Shown: piece after piece, positions 1 through 8,568 of the stretch
How the letters are laid out: the number at the start of each line of letters is the position of its first letter
Position numbering within the stretch: position 1 is the stretch's first letter
Origin: Planctomycetota bacterium
Lineage (GTDB): Bacteria > Planctomycetota > UBA1135 > GCA-002686595
DNA length: 38,318 nucleotides
NCBI GenBank assembly: GCA_016220035.1
Contig: JACRIO010000139.1
Coordinates: 1 to 38,318, forward strand
Direction of reading: 5' to 3'
Notes under the pieces: generated by a model
The model's input: only the letters and a program-made list of their open reading frames with translations
The model's database searches: none
Told to the model about the DNA's origin: nothing
Program-made: the position numbers and the translations under genes

Positions 1-884
1 AAGCTCGCGACCTTGTTGTACGTGTCGACGAACTCCTTGATCTTCTTCTTGATCGCGGCGTGGTCCGCCTCGACCGTGAAAGTGATCGTCTTCGCGGGAT
101 CGGCCGCGGTCGCGGTGATGCTCACGCCGGTGAGCACGTCGCCGAAGTCGTTCGTCTCCCGTTCGACCTGGAGACCGTCGATCTCCGCGACCGCGTTCGT
201 GCCGACGGTGATGTTGTTCGAGGATTGGGCGACGTTGCTCGCGTTCGGCGCCGCCCAGGTGATCGACAGACCGCCGACCGTGCTGACGATGTTCGAGATA
301 CGGTTGTCCTCGCCGCTCTCGTTCGCCGTGAGGACGAGCTTGTAGCTCGGTGAGCCCGAGGTGCTCGTGTTCACGATCGAGGCCGTGACGTCCTCCCCGG
401 CGAGCGTGTTGATGGCTGCGGCGATCTCGTCGAGGCTCGACTGGTCCTGCGTCACGGTCAGGGAGTAGTTCGTCCCGTCGACGTCGAAGGAGATCTGCTG
501 ACCAGGCGCCGTGGCGAGGTCCGTCGTGCGGCTCGCGACACCATTGAACGCCCAGCGGTCGACCGACGCCAAGCTCGTCACCTTGAGAGTGTGGCTGCCC
601 GCGGTCGCGCTGCCCGACGCGCTGAAGGTCGCGACGCCGTCCTCGCTCGCGCTGACGTCGTAGACGAGAAAGTCCTTCTTGACGCTCAGCTGCTTCGCCT
701 TCGCCTGCAGGTCCTTGACCAGCCCCTTGAACGTGCCGAGCGTCGACAGCTTGCTCTGCACGCCCTTCTTCTTGTCCTCGAGGGCGTTGAGCGGCAGACG
801 CTCGAGCGTGACGAGCTGCTGGATGATCTTCGTGGTGTCGAGGCCGCTGCCGAGCCCCGCGATGCTGATTCCGTTGCCTGACAT
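1..884 (-). CDS. fliD: Flagellar hook-associated protein 2 (filament cap), partial
   Basis: FliD caps the growing filament and helps insert flagellin subunits outside the cell. Read on the minus strand, the visible 294 residues begin MSGNGISIAGLGSGLDTTKI, the hallmark FliD N-terminus (glycine-rich start, then SGLDT and an IIxQL motif). A helical stretch and a Ser/Thr-rich beta region follow, typical of the outer domains. The C-terminal half, including the terminal coiled coil, lies beyond the window edge, so the gene is cut at its 3' end. The ATG at 882-884 is preceded by an AGAGG-type ribosome site. Two flagellin genes lie upstream in the same orientation, as expected for late filament genes. 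A sigma-28-like promoter candidate sits about 45 bp upstream. The assignment is based on sequence pattern and context and is firm. Confidence 0.93.
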   Translation of the reverse strand, partial: MSGNGISIAGLGSGLDTTKIIQQLVTLERLPLNALEDKKKGVQSKLSTLGTFKGLVKDLQAKAKQLSVKKDFLVYDVSASEDGVATFSASGSATAGSHTLKVTSLASVDRWAFNGVASRTTDLATAPGQQISFDVDGTNYSLTVTQDQSSLDEIAAAINTLAGEDVTASIVNTSTSGSPSYKLVLTANESGEDNRISNIVSTVGGLSITWAAPNASNVAQSSNNITVGTNAVAEIDGLQVERETNDFGDVLTGVSITATAADPAKTITFTVEADHAAIKKKIKEFVDTYNKVAS

Positions 885-927
885 GACGTGCCGCCTCTCG
901 GGCCGGATGGGACGGCCTCGCGCTGGG

Positions 928-955
928 TTATCGGAGGCGACAGGAGGTCGCGTTA
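928..955 (-). promoter_or_regulatory. Candidate sigma-28 (FliA) promoter for fliD
   Basis: On the minus strand a -10-like TCCGATAA (935-928) matches the FliA consensus GCCGATAA at seven of eight positions. A -35-like TAAC (955-952) lies 16 nt upstream; the consensus is TAAA with a spacing of about 15. The predicted start would leave a leader of roughly 36 nt before the fliD ATG. FliA control is typical for fliD. No equally good match was seen in front of the two flagellins. Confidence 0.4.
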
Positions 956-1041
956 GCGGCTTCGTCCGACGACGGCGCGCGCGGGAACGGGTTGGAATTC
1001 GTTTCCACTCGACGCGGCCCGACCGACCCCGTCAAAAGACA

Positions 1042-1068
1042 AAGGAGCTCCGTGATACGGAGCTCCTT
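1042..1068 (-). terminator. Rho-independent terminator after flagellin 1
   Basis: A perfect 12-bp inverted repeat (1042-1053 with 1057-1068) has a 3-nt loop. On the minus strand it is followed by the T-rich run TGTCTTTTGAC. It lies about 57 nt past the flagellin stop and before fliD, so it separates flagellin mRNA from fliD. Confidence 0.8.
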
Positions 1069-1124
1069 CGGGGAAAGAGCAGTGGCGTAGGTGGGATCGG
1101 TACGGGGACCGATCCCCGCCTGGG

Positions 1125-1943
1125 TCACGCGAGCAGTCGGAGCGCGAGCTGCGGCTGCACGTTGGCCTGCGACAGGACCGACACCGCGGCCTGCTGCAGG
1201 ATCGTGTTGCGCGTCAGGTCGGCCGTTTCGAAGGCCACGTCGACGTCGCGGATGCGGCTTTCCGCGGCCGAGAGGTTCTCACGCGCGTTCTGGATCGACG
1301 AGAAGGCGCTCGTCAAGCGGTTCTGGGACGCGCCCAGGTTTCCGCGAGCCGTGTTGAGCGTGTCGATCGCGGTGTCGATGTCGGCCAGAGCATCGCTCGC
1401 GCCGGTCGCATTGGAGACGTCCACGCCGTCCACGCCGAGCTCCGTCGTGGTCGTTTCCTCCAGCGCGACGTCGATCACCTCGCCGTCGTTGATGCCGACC
1501 TGGATCGACGCCGTCGTGTTCGACCCGTCGAGGAGTTGCACTCCGTTGAACGAGGTCGAGTCCGCGATGCGGTCGAGCTCCGAGATCAGGGCGCCGACTT
1601 CCGTGTTGATGGTGGAGCGGTCGTCGTCGGACAACGTGCCGTTCGACGCCTGGACCGCAAGCTCGCGCATGCGGCTCAAGATGTTGCTGGCCTCACTCAG
1701 AGCGCCTTCGGCGGTCTGCACCAGCGAAATGCCGTCTTGCGCGTTGCGACCGGCGGCGCCGAGCGACCGGATCTGCGAACGCATGCGCTCGCTGATACCC
1801 AGACCGCCCGCGTCGTCGGCCGCGGTGGCCACGCGCAGACCGCTGGACAACTTCGAGAAGTTGCCCTGCAAGCGTCCCGTGACGCCGCTCAAGTTGCGTT
1901 GAGCGGTCAGCGACGCGATGTTTGTGTTGACTCTCAGTCCCAT
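1125..1943 (-). CDS. fliC: Flagellin, short form (paralogue 1)
   Basis: Flagellin is the filament subunit, exported by the flagellar type III system. The 272-residue protein starts MGLRVNTNIASLTAQRNL, the conserved D0 helix. It continues with the D1 motif LSSGLRVATAADDAGGLGISERMRS split across residues 36-60, and ends with the conserved C-terminal D1/D0 helix (RIRDVDVAFETADLTR near 235, then a Gln/Ala/Val-rich end). The central part is only a few dozen residues, so the variable D2/D3 domains are essentially missing; many proteobacterial flagellins exceed 400 residues. An in-frame extension upstream is open, but the ATG at 1941-1943 has the AAGGAA ribosome site and the conserved start. A hairpin terminator follows. 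A close paralogue lies 599 bp upstream. Confidence 0.95.
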   Translation of the reverse strand: MGLRVNTNIASLTAQRNLSGVTGRLQGNFSKLSSGLRVATAADDAGGLGISERMRSQIRSLGAAGRNAQDGISLVQTAEGALSEASNILSRMRELAVQASNGTLSDDDRSTINTEVGALISELDRIADSTSFNGVQLLDGSNTTASIQVGINDGEVIDVALEETTTTELGVDGVDVSNATGASDALADIDTAIDTLNTARGNLGASQNRLTSAFSSIQNARENLSAAESRIRDVDVAFETADLTRNTILQQAAVSVLSQANVQPQLALRLLA

Positions 1944-2542
1944 TGTTTCGTTCCTTGGTTGGTGGTGAGCACTCGGTGGTTGTCCGCCGGTTCTTCTCCT
2001 CGTGCACGGCAGGGGCTCGCTCGGTCCGGGGATTCGCATCCCCTCGCCAAAGGTGCTCTCGAGCTCCATGCCGGCACAGAACCGCCGGATGGTCTTCTTC
2101 CACGAACTTCACGCGGCACGCGTGAAGACGCGGAGGTCGAGGAGAGGGCGCGCGGGTTCGGCACGAAGCCCGCGCGCGGCAATCCTCGATGGAACACTCG
2201 CCAGGACGCCGGCAGCACGGCGTCGCCACGGCGAGCGTTGATCTCAGGTCGTTGTGAAAGATCGGCGCGGAGCACGCACACCGCCGTCGCGCGGCGGGAG
2301 CGATGGAGCTCGCATGCGCACTGCTTCCGCGGAGGATGCACGTCCTCCGAGAATCGCGGCGCGTTCGCGTCGCGCGGTCGCGCCCGTGTCGTCGGGCTCG
2401 CGCGCGGCTCCTCTCCGCTCTCTTTGTCAGACCGTCTGCTTCGAGGCGTCGCGGTCGGCCTTTGGCGATCGTCGGGAATGGGAGGACCGCCTTGCGACGG
2501 CCCTCCCCCTCAGCGATCGGCACTAGAGGCCGAAGTCTCCGC
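1944..2542. other. Long intergenic region between the two flagellins
   Basis: This 599-bp stretch lies upstream of flagellin 1 and downstream of flagellin 2, both on the minus strand. Open frames in it are Arg/Ser/Ala-rich, have no recognisable domain, and look like high-GC noise. It presumably holds the flagellin 1 promoter and leader, but I could not find a convincing sigma-28 or sigma-54 site. The only clear structure is a moderate hairpin at 2480-2507. Confidence 0.5.
2480..2507 (-). terminator. Possible weak terminator after flagellin 2
   Basis: The GGGAGG/CCTCCC arms plus an inner CCG/CGG form an imperfect hairpin with one internal mismatch, about 35 nt past the flagellin 2 stop on the minus strand. 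No T-tract follows, so intrinsic termination here is uncertain. Confidence 0.3.
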
Positions 2543-3364
2543 TTATCCTTGGAGCAGTCGAAGGGCGATCTGCGGCTGCACGTTCGCCTGTTGGAGAACG
2601 CTGACGGCCGCCTGTTGCATGATGCTGTTGCGCGTGAGGTCCGCCGTTTCGCTCGCGATATCGACGTCGCGAATGCGGCTCTCGGCGGCGGACAGGTTCT
2701 CCCGCGCGTTCAGGATCGACGTGTAGGAGCTTGTCAATCGGTTCTGGGCCGCGCCCAGCGAACCGCGCGACGTGTTGACGGTGTCGATGGCATCATCGAT
2801 GTCCGCCAAGGCAGCGCTCGCGAGCGTGTCGGTGCTCACGTCGATCGTGTCCACGCCGAGCGTTCCTGCCGTCGTGTCCTGAAGCGTGATGTCGATCACC
2901 TCGCCGGAATCCAGGCCGACCTGGACCGAGGCGGTTGTCGACGTCCCGTCGAGCAGGGCGATGCCGTTGAAGTCCGTGGAGCTGGCGATGCGATCGAGCT
3001 CCGCGATCAGCGCCGTCACTTCCGTGTTGATGGTGTCGCGATCGGTGTCGGAAAGAGTCCCGTTCGCGGACTGCACGGCGAGCTCGCGCATGCGGCTGAG
3101 GATGTTGCTCGTTTCATTGAGCGCTCCTTCGGCCGTTTGCACGAGCGAAATGCCGTCCTGCGCATTGCGCGCCGCAGCCCCGTAGGAACGGATCTGCGAG
3201 CGCATGCGCTCCGAAATCGCGAGTCCAGCCGCGTCATCCGCCGCGTTCGCGATCCTCAAGCCCGACGAGAGTCGGGAATAGTTGCCGCCCAACCGGCCGG
3301 TCACAGTCGTCAAGTTGCGCTGTGCCGTCAGAGAGGCGATGTTGGTGTTGACTCGAAGGCCCAT
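2543..3364 (-). CDS. fliC: Flagellin, short form (paralogue 2)
   Basis: A second filament subunit of 273 residues with the same N-terminal 18 residues as its neighbour (MGLRVNTNIASLTAQRNL). It has the D1 motif around residues 36-60 (LSSGLRIANAADDAAGLAIS) and the conserved C-terminal helices ending ALRLLQG. As in paralogue 1, the variable central domain is minimal. The ATG at 3362-3364 is preceded by a strong AAAGGAG ribosome site, stronger than that of paralogue 1. The two proteins are collinear without large gaps and differ mainly in the middle third and at scattered surface-type positions. This indicates duplication followed by divergence. They may form a mixed filament or be used under different conditions; the sequence does not say which. 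Confidence 0.95.
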   Translation of the reverse strand: MGLRVNTNIASLTAQRNLTTVTGRLGGNYSRLSSGLRIANAADDAAGLAISERMRSQIRSYGAAARNAQDGISLVQTAEGALNETSNILSRMRELAVQSANGTLSDTDRDTINTEVTALIAELDRIASSTDFNGIALLDGTSTTASVQVGLDSGEVIDITLQDTTAGTLGVDTIDVSTDTLASAALADIDDAIDTVNTSRGSLGAAQNRLTSSYTSILNARENLSAAESRIRDVDIASETADLTRNSIMQQAAVSVLQQANVQPQIALRLLQG

Positions 3365-3670
3365 GGGGCTCCTTTCGTACTCCGGTCTCTAGTTTGAATC
3401 GCTGATGAGGTGTGAGCTCGAACACCGGACAGCTCGGGCTCGCGTTTGTTCTCGGAGGGAACGCGCGCGGCATGAGTCGGTGTGTCGTTTTTCTGACTGC
3501 TCGACGCCGACCGCGAACGCATTGCCGGACTGCACGATGAATTCCGGCCGGAGGACGGGTCGCGCGAGCGTGTGGTGGAAATCGGTTCCGATCGCTCTCC
3601 GCGCGCGGCGTCCCAAGCCGCCGCGGACGATCGTCCTTCCCGCTGTCGGAGCCGCGACTCGACTGAGCGT
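3365..3670. other. Intergenic region upstream of flagellin 2
   Basis: About 306 bp between flagellin 2 and the VOC-family gene, both on the minus strand. It should contain the flagellin 2 promoter. Apart from the AAAGGAG ribosome site next to the flagellin start I see no good sigma-28 or sigma-54 element, no strong hairpin and no credible open frame. Confidence 0.5.
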
Positions 3671-4087
3671 TCAGGCGCGCCGGCGCGCGACCCACACGTA
3701 CCCGTCGTGATCGACGAGGTGTGCTTCACGCGCGCCGCCCACCGTGTCGCGCGCCGCGGAGAGCACGCCGAACCCCGCCGTGCGAGCGGCGGCCTCGGCG
3801 CGATCGGGGTCGAGGCCCTCGAGCACGATCTCGGCGCCCGCTCCGCGCCGCACCACCAGACCGACCAGCTCCCGGAGCACGGGGAGCTCGCTGCCCGCGT
3901 CGGTAACGAGCGTCCAGCGCGCCGCTCCGAACCGCATGCACGCCGAACGGGAATCCGACGTGATGGTCTCGGCGCCGAGGACCTCGCGTTGGAAGGCGAG
4001 CGCGCGGTCCATTTCGCGAACATGGAGGCGCAGCGTCGTCCCTGCGTCCGCGCACACGTCCTGCGCTGTTCGATTCGATTGCTGCAT
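3671..4087 (-). CDS. VOC-superfamily (glyoxalase/bleomycin-resistance-like) protein
   Basis: A 138-residue protein of typical single-unit VOC size. The segment LRLHVREMDRALAFQREVLG (residues about 19-38) is the usual beta-strand and helix opening of the fold. The C-terminal part has GFGVLSAARDT and the ending HLVDHDGYVWVARRR, which matches the family's final 'D.DG..w.' strand. VOC proteins include glyoxalases, dioxygenases and antibiotic-binding proteins. The metal ligands are not conserved clearly enough to name a substrate, so no enzyme activity is proposed. It lies between the flagellin genes and a divergent NtrC-type regulator. Nothing in its sequence links it to motility. Confidence 0.75.
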   Translation of the reverse strand: MQQSNRTAQDVCADAGTTLRLHVREMDRALAFQREVLGAETITSDSRSACMRFGAARWTLVTDAGSELPVLRELVGLVVRRGAGAEIVLEGLDPDRAEAAARTAGFGVLSAARDTVGGAREAHLVDHDGYVWVARRRA

Positions 4088-4191
4088 CGCTCGCTTCCGC
4101 GGGTTCAGGTGTATTCGAGCGCGCGCTCCTGCGCCAGACTCGTTCGAGCGCGCCCTCGTATCACCGCGCGCGCGTCCCTAGAATCCGCCGC

Positions 4192-5586
4192 ATGTCCGCC
4201 CGCATCCTCGTCGTCGACGACGAACCGCTCGTGCGTTCGACCGTCAGCGCCCTCTGCCGCGCGCTCGGACACGCGACCGTGGAAGCGGAGGACGCGGCGA
4301 CCGCCGCGGCGCGCATCGCGGCGAGCGAGCTCGACATCGTGCTGCTCGACCTCGGCCTGCCCGGCAAGAGCGGCATGCAGGCGCTGCCCGAGCTCGCGCA
4401 AGGCGAGGACGCGCCGGCGGTGATCATCCTGACGGGCCTCGGCGACGTGCCCACCGCCGTGGAGGCGATGCGGCGGGGCGCGGCGGATTTCCTGCAGAAG
4501 CCGGTCCGTCTCGAGGTCCTCGAGGCTGCGATCGCGCGCGCCGTAGCGGCCCGCGGCGTGCGGCACGAGCGCGATCGGTTGCGCGGCGAGCTCGCACGCC
4601 TGCGCTCGGGCCCCGTCGTCGGTGAATCGGCCGCGATTCGCGCCGTCCTCGACGTCGTCGAGCGCGTCGCCGCGACGCCGCGCACGACGGTGCTCATCCA
4701 CGGCGAGAGCGGTGTGGGCAAGGAGCTCGTCGCCCGCGCCGTCCACGACCGCTCCGCGCGCGCGCGCGAGCCGTTCATCGCGATCAACTGCGCCGCGCTC
4801 GCCGAAGGCCTGCTCGAGAGCGAATTGTTCGGCTACGAGCCCGGCGCGTTCACGGGAGCGGTCACGAAGGGCAAGGACGGCCTGTTCGCGGAGGCGGAGG
4901 GCGGCTCGCTCTTCCTCGACGAGATCGGCGAGCTCGGACTCGAGCTCCAAGCGAAGCTCCTGCGCGTCCTCCAGGAGCGCGTGTACCGCCGCGTCGGTGC
5001 GTCGCACGACCGGCCGATGGACGTTCGCATCCTCGCGTCGACGAACCGCGACTTGAACGTGATGGTGGCGGAGGGAACGTTTCGTGAGGATCTCTACTAC
5101 CGCCTCAACGTCATGTCGATCCGCGTTCCGCCGCTGCGCGAGCGCGTCGAGGACGTCCCCGTGCTCGCGACGCACTTCCTCGCGCGCTTCGAGCAGGAGT
5201 TCCGCAAACGCTTCAGCGGGTTCGCGCCCGCCGCGATGACGCGCCTCGTCGAGTACGGCTGGCCCGGCAACGTGCGCGAGCTCCGCAACACGATCGAGCG
5301 CGCCGCCCTGCTCGCGCCGGGGGGCGACGTCCAGCTCGCGCACCTGCGCCTCGACGCGCCCGCGCCGCGCGACGTGCTCTCGGCGCCGCCGGCGTCCTCC
5401 ACGATCGACTTGCAGGGCCGTCCGCTCCTCATTGTCGACGATCTCTCGATCCAAAGCGTCGAACGCGCGCTCATCGTCCGCGTGCTCTCCGAATCGAAAG
5501 GCAATCGCAGCGCCGCGGCCCGCGTGCTCGGCGTCAACCGCACGACGCTCTACAACAAGATCAAGGTCTACTCGCTCGAGCTCTGA
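4192..5586 (+). CDS. NtrC-type sigma-54-dependent response regulator (orphan)
   Basis: A 464-residue transcription activator with three domains. The receiver (about 1-120) has the acidic pair D9/D10, phosphoacceptor D53, T81 and K103. The AAA+ domain (about 140-375) has Walker A GESGVGKE at 171-178, the sigma-54 contact motif GAFTGA at 218-223 and Walker B FLDEIG at 241-246. The C-terminus is a Fis-type helix-turn-helix (about 425-460, GNRSAAARVLGVNRTTLYNK). All phosphorylation and ATPase residues are present, so it should act as a phosphorylation-controlled activator of sigma-54 promoters. No histidine kinase is adjacent. A secreted C11 peptidase gene begins 36 bp downstream and is probably co-transcribed. 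It could be a second flagellar regulator, given the nearby flagellar genes, or a regulator of a separate response. Confidence 0.93.
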   Translation: MSARILVVDDEPLVRSTVSALCRALGHATVEAEDAATAAARIAASELDIVLLDLGLPGKSGMQALPELAQGEDAPAVIILTGLGDVPTAVEAMRRGAADFLQKPVRLEVLEAAIARAVAARGVRHERDRLRGELARLRSGPVVGESAAIRAVLDVVERVAATPRTTVLIHGESGVGKELVARAVHDRSARAREPFIAINCAALAEGLLESELFGYEPGAFTGAVTKGKDGLFAEAEGGSLFLDEIGELGLELQAKLLRVLQERVYRRVGASHDRPMDVRILASTNRDLNVMVAEGTFREDLYYRLNVMSIRVPPLRERVEDVPVLATHFLARFEQEFRKRFSGFAPAAMTRLVEYGWPGNVRELRNTIERAALLAPGGDVQLAHLRLDAPAPRDVLSAPPASSTIDLQGRPLLIVDDLSIQSVERALIVRVLSESKGNRSAAARVLGVNRTTLYNKIKVYSLEL

Positions 5587-5622
5587 TCCGTTCGCGCGCC
5601 GTGCCCGCCCCGGAGCCTCCGC

Positions 5623-8304
5623 ATGTTCCGCAACTTCGTCCTTCGCGCCGCTGCCGCCGTCGCCGTCGTCTTTGCGCTCCACGCACAGTCGGCACCGCCT
5701 GGTTTTCGCCATTGGGACCCGGGTTTCGAGGGCCGCTTCGAGGACGAGTTGCATTCGTGGATCGAGCTCACGCCCGACGGAAAGGCGTGGAAGGGCGCGC
5801 TCGCGTTCCAGGATCGGTTCACGCTCGCCGCCGAGGAGCGGAACGGTCGCCTCGAAGGCAGGGCGCGCATGTCGATCGGCGAGGTCGACTTCTCCGCGGC
5901 CTTCGATGGGGACTTCCTGCGCGTGAGCGTCGGCGCGATGCAGTTCGCCTTCCGCCGCGTCGTCGCGCCCGATCCCAACCTGGTCGACCTGGGTCCGGTC
6001 GTCGCGGACGCCGACCGCAAGTGGACGATCGCGGTCTACCTCGGCGGCGACAACGACCTCGAGCAGAACGCGCTGAGCGACCTGGAGGAGCTGCGCTCCG
6101 CGATGCCCGAGACAGGCGTCGAGGTGATCGTGCTGCTCGATCGCTGGAAGGGCCTGCCCAACGAGGACGGCGGTTGGACCGACGCGCACGTCTTCCGATT
6201 GAAGCACGGTGTCGAGGGCTGGCCGATCGTGAAGTCGCTCGGCGAGGTCGACACGACGGACCCGCGCGTGCTCGCCGGCTTCCTCGAGGGCGCGTTCAAG
6301 ACGTTTCCCGCCGAGCACTACGCCGCGGTGATCTGGGATCACGGCGCCGGTTGGCCGGGCGTCGTCGTGGACGAGGACGTTCCGGGTCGGCCGGGTGCCG
6401 TGGACCTCTTCGATCACTACGGGATCCGCGTCGCGATCCGCACCGCGCTGTGGCACTGCGACCGGCTCTGGCTCGACCTGCTCGCGTTCGACGCGTGCTT
6501 GATGGCGCAGCTCGAGGTCGCGCTCGACGTGCGCGAGCTCTCGCGCGTGCTCGTCGCCTCCGAGGCGAACGTCCCCGGCCGCGGCTTCCCCTACGACAAG
6601 TGGTTGCCGCACTTCGCCGACCCCGCGAAGTCCCCCGGCGACCTCGCGGCCGACCTCGTGCGTGAGTACGGCGACGCGTACGACGCGCTGCACAAGAGCG
6701 TGACCACGATCAGCGCGTTCGAAATCCGACACCTGGACGAAGTCGTGATGCGCCTCGACGAGCTCGCGGCGAAGCTCCTCGCTCGCGCGGACGACGAATG
6801 GCCCGCGATGGCGCGCGCGCTGTACTACGGCGAGACCTACGAAGCACGCAAGGAGCGCATCACCGACGATGCGGGGTGCTCGCGCGACCTCCTCGACGTG
6901 CTCCAACGCATGCGCGCCGGGATGCACGGCTTTCCGGCGAAGGAGTTCACGGCGCTCGAGGAAGCGCTCGGGAAGTTCGTGCTCGCCTCGCGCGTCGGCG
7001 AGACACGGCGGCTCAGCCGCGGCCTCTCGATCTTCGCGCCGTTCCGCGCGGGGCAGTGGAATCCGAACTACGCGACCACGGCGCTCGGGGGCGCGAGCCG
7101 CTGGCCGGAGCTCCTCCACCGCGTGCACTCACTCGCGCAGGCTGCTTCGAAGGAGCACGCGCAGTTCGCCGACGTGAAGGTGCTCGGGAGCAAGGGACCC
7201 GGCACGCCCGTGCGGCCGTGCGAGGCGAACGCGATCACGTTCACGCTCACGGGCAAGGCCGTCGTCGCCGTCGAGCAGTGGGACATGCTCCGCGACGGTC
7301 CGGGTTGGGCGGTGCTGCGCAAGAACTGGGTGCCCGACCCCGTGTGGATGAAACGCGCGAAAGACGGCGTCGCGGACGAGGCCGATCGCTTCATGCCGGT
7401 GTTCGTCGACGGGAAGAACGAGCTCGCGATCGAGCTCACGGGCCTCCAGTACGCGATCACGAACGACGCGGACTCGTGCCTCGCGACGATCGACGCGACC
7501 GCGCCGTCCATCGACGAGCCGCTCGTGGCCCGCGCGCACCTCTACAAGCCGGGCGTCGCCGATCCAATCGCCGTCGAGGTGCTCTTCCACCGCGCGACCT
7601 GGGCGGACGAGGGCGTTTTCGAGGAGGGCTCGCGCGGCGCCGGCGTGAGCCCGCGCGAGGTCACGCCCGAGGAGGGCGACACGTTCCGCTTCCTGCTCGA
7701 ATCGATCGGCGACGGCGGTGAGCACGAGGACGTCGAGAGCCGTCCCCTCGCCTGGAAGCGCGGGTTCGGTCTCGTCCTAGTGAAGGACGAACCCGGCGAG
7801 TACCGGAGCCAGCTCCATGCGCTCGACATGGCCGGCGAGCGCAGTTCGACCCAGGTCGACTACACGCTGGAGGCGAGCCCCGACCTCGACGCGTGGATCG
7901 CGAGCTGGAAGGACTGGGACCCGGACACGATGCACGCGACGTGGAACCGCGAGCTCTACCTCGGCGGCGAATGGCGCGATTTGAAGTCGCGCAGCACGCT
8001 CCTGAAGTCGCCCGGCTTCGCGAAAGGCATCTTCCGCGTCGAGAGCACGGTTCAGCCCGGCGATCCCGACGGGAAGCTCCCGCAGACGTGGATCTTCGAC
8101 CTGCGCGGCGTGCCGAACTTGCGCATCGTCACGCGCCTCGAGGGACAACGCAGCCTCTGTTGGTACGGACCGGTCGGGCTCGCGAAGGAGAAGGACCGTC
8201 CGATGATCGTGATGAAGGCGATCAACGTCGGCGGGATCGTGTGGCGGTGGAAGTTGTCGCTCCTCGACCTGCTCATGCGCACGGACGGCGAAGCGAAGAA
8301 ATGA
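5623..8304 (+). CDS. Secreted clostripain-family (C11) cysteine peptidase
   Basis: An 893-residue protein with an N-terminal signal sequence (hydrophobic residues 6-20, then HAQSA) for export. The C11 peptidase core lies at about 130-360: the opening strand WTIAVYLGGDNDLE (134-147), the catalytic His in AVIWDHGAGW (H240) and the catalytic Cys in LLAFDACLM (C292). This is the standard C11 order of His then Cys. These enzymes cut after basic residues, usually Arg. About 500 further residues carry no domain I recognise; the end is probably beta-rich. The protein is much larger than the core enzyme, so the C-terminus may bind substrate or the cell surface. It follows the orphan NtrC-type regulator by 36 bp, suggesting regulated expression. 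The family call is firm; the substrate is unknown. Confidence 0.88.
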   Translation: MFRNFVLRAAAAVAVVFALHAQSAPPGFRHWDPGFEGRFEDELHSWIELTPDGKAWKGALAFQDRFTLAAEERNGRLEGRARMSIGEVDFSAAFDGDFLRVSVGAMQFAFRRVVAPDPNLVDLGPVVADADRKWTIAVYLGGDNDLEQNALSDLEELRSAMPETGVEVIVLLDRWKGLPNEDGGWTDAHVFRLKHGVEGWPIVKSLGEVDTTDPRVLAGFLEGAFKTFPAEHYAAVIWDHGAGWPGVVVDEDVPGRPGAVDLFDHYGIRVAIRTALWHCDRLWLDLLAFDACLMAQLEVALDVRELSRVLVASEANVPGRGFPYDKWLPHFADPAKSPGDLAADLVREYGDAYDALHKSVTTISAFEIRHLDEVVMRLDELAAKLLARADDEWPAMARALYYGETYEARKERITDDAGCSRDLLDVLQRMRAGMHGFPAKEFTALEEALGKFVLASRVGETRRLSRGLSIFAPFRAGQWNPNYATTALGGASRWPELLHRVHSLAQAASKEHAQFADVKVLGSKGPGTPVRPCEANAITFTLTGKAVVAVEQWDMLRDGPGWAVLRKNWVPDPVWMKRAKDGVADEADRFMPVFVDGKNELAIELTGLQYAITNDADSCLATIDATAPSIDEPLVARAHLYKPGVADPIAVEVLFHRATWADEGVFEEGSRGAGVSPREVTPEEGDTFRFLLESIGDGGEHEDVESRPLAWKRGFGLVLVKDEPGEYRSQLHALDMAGERSSTQVDYTLEASPDLDAWIASWKDWDPDTMHATWNRELYLGGEWRDLKSRSTLLKSPGFAKGIFRVESTVQPGDPDGKLPQTWIFDLRGVPNLRIVTRLEGQRSLCWYGPVGLAKEKDRPMIVMKAINVGGIVWRWKLSLLDLLMRTDGEAKK

Positions 8305-8310
8305 CGCTGC

Positions 8311-8440
8311 TCGCGCGCTGACGTCGTCGGGCCGTGCTCCGGCACGCGGGAGCGCGCGCGGGAACCGGGGCGCACTCTGTTCGCGAGCCGACGTCGCCAC
8401 GCCGTGCGCCGGAACGAATGCGCGCGCGGGGATCGCGGCG
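8311..8440. repeat. Imperfect tandem direct repeat, about 60-bp units
   Basis: Two copies (about 8311-8371 and 8381-8440) align at roughly 80% identity with a period of about 70 bp, including a shared GCGCGCGCGGG core. They occupy the non-coding gap in front of the operon that begins at 8569. They may be a duplicated regulatory stretch or a simple slippage product. Confidence 0.5.
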
Positions 8441-8568
8441 CTCCTGATAGAAGGGGGAGATCGGCCTCCACCGCGCCCAACGCGGGCCTGCGGGCCCACG
8501 CCGCGAAAGAACTGCCGGAATCGGCTTCCCGCCCCTCAAGCCGAAACGCGTTCCTGTCGAGAGGGTGC

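Noticed and set aside
4105-7128. A 1007-codon open frame on the minus strand
   Set aside because: It runs antisense to the NtrC-type regulator and the C11 peptidase, is Arg/Glu/Ala/His-rich without any domain, and is the typical by-product of strong GC codon bias.
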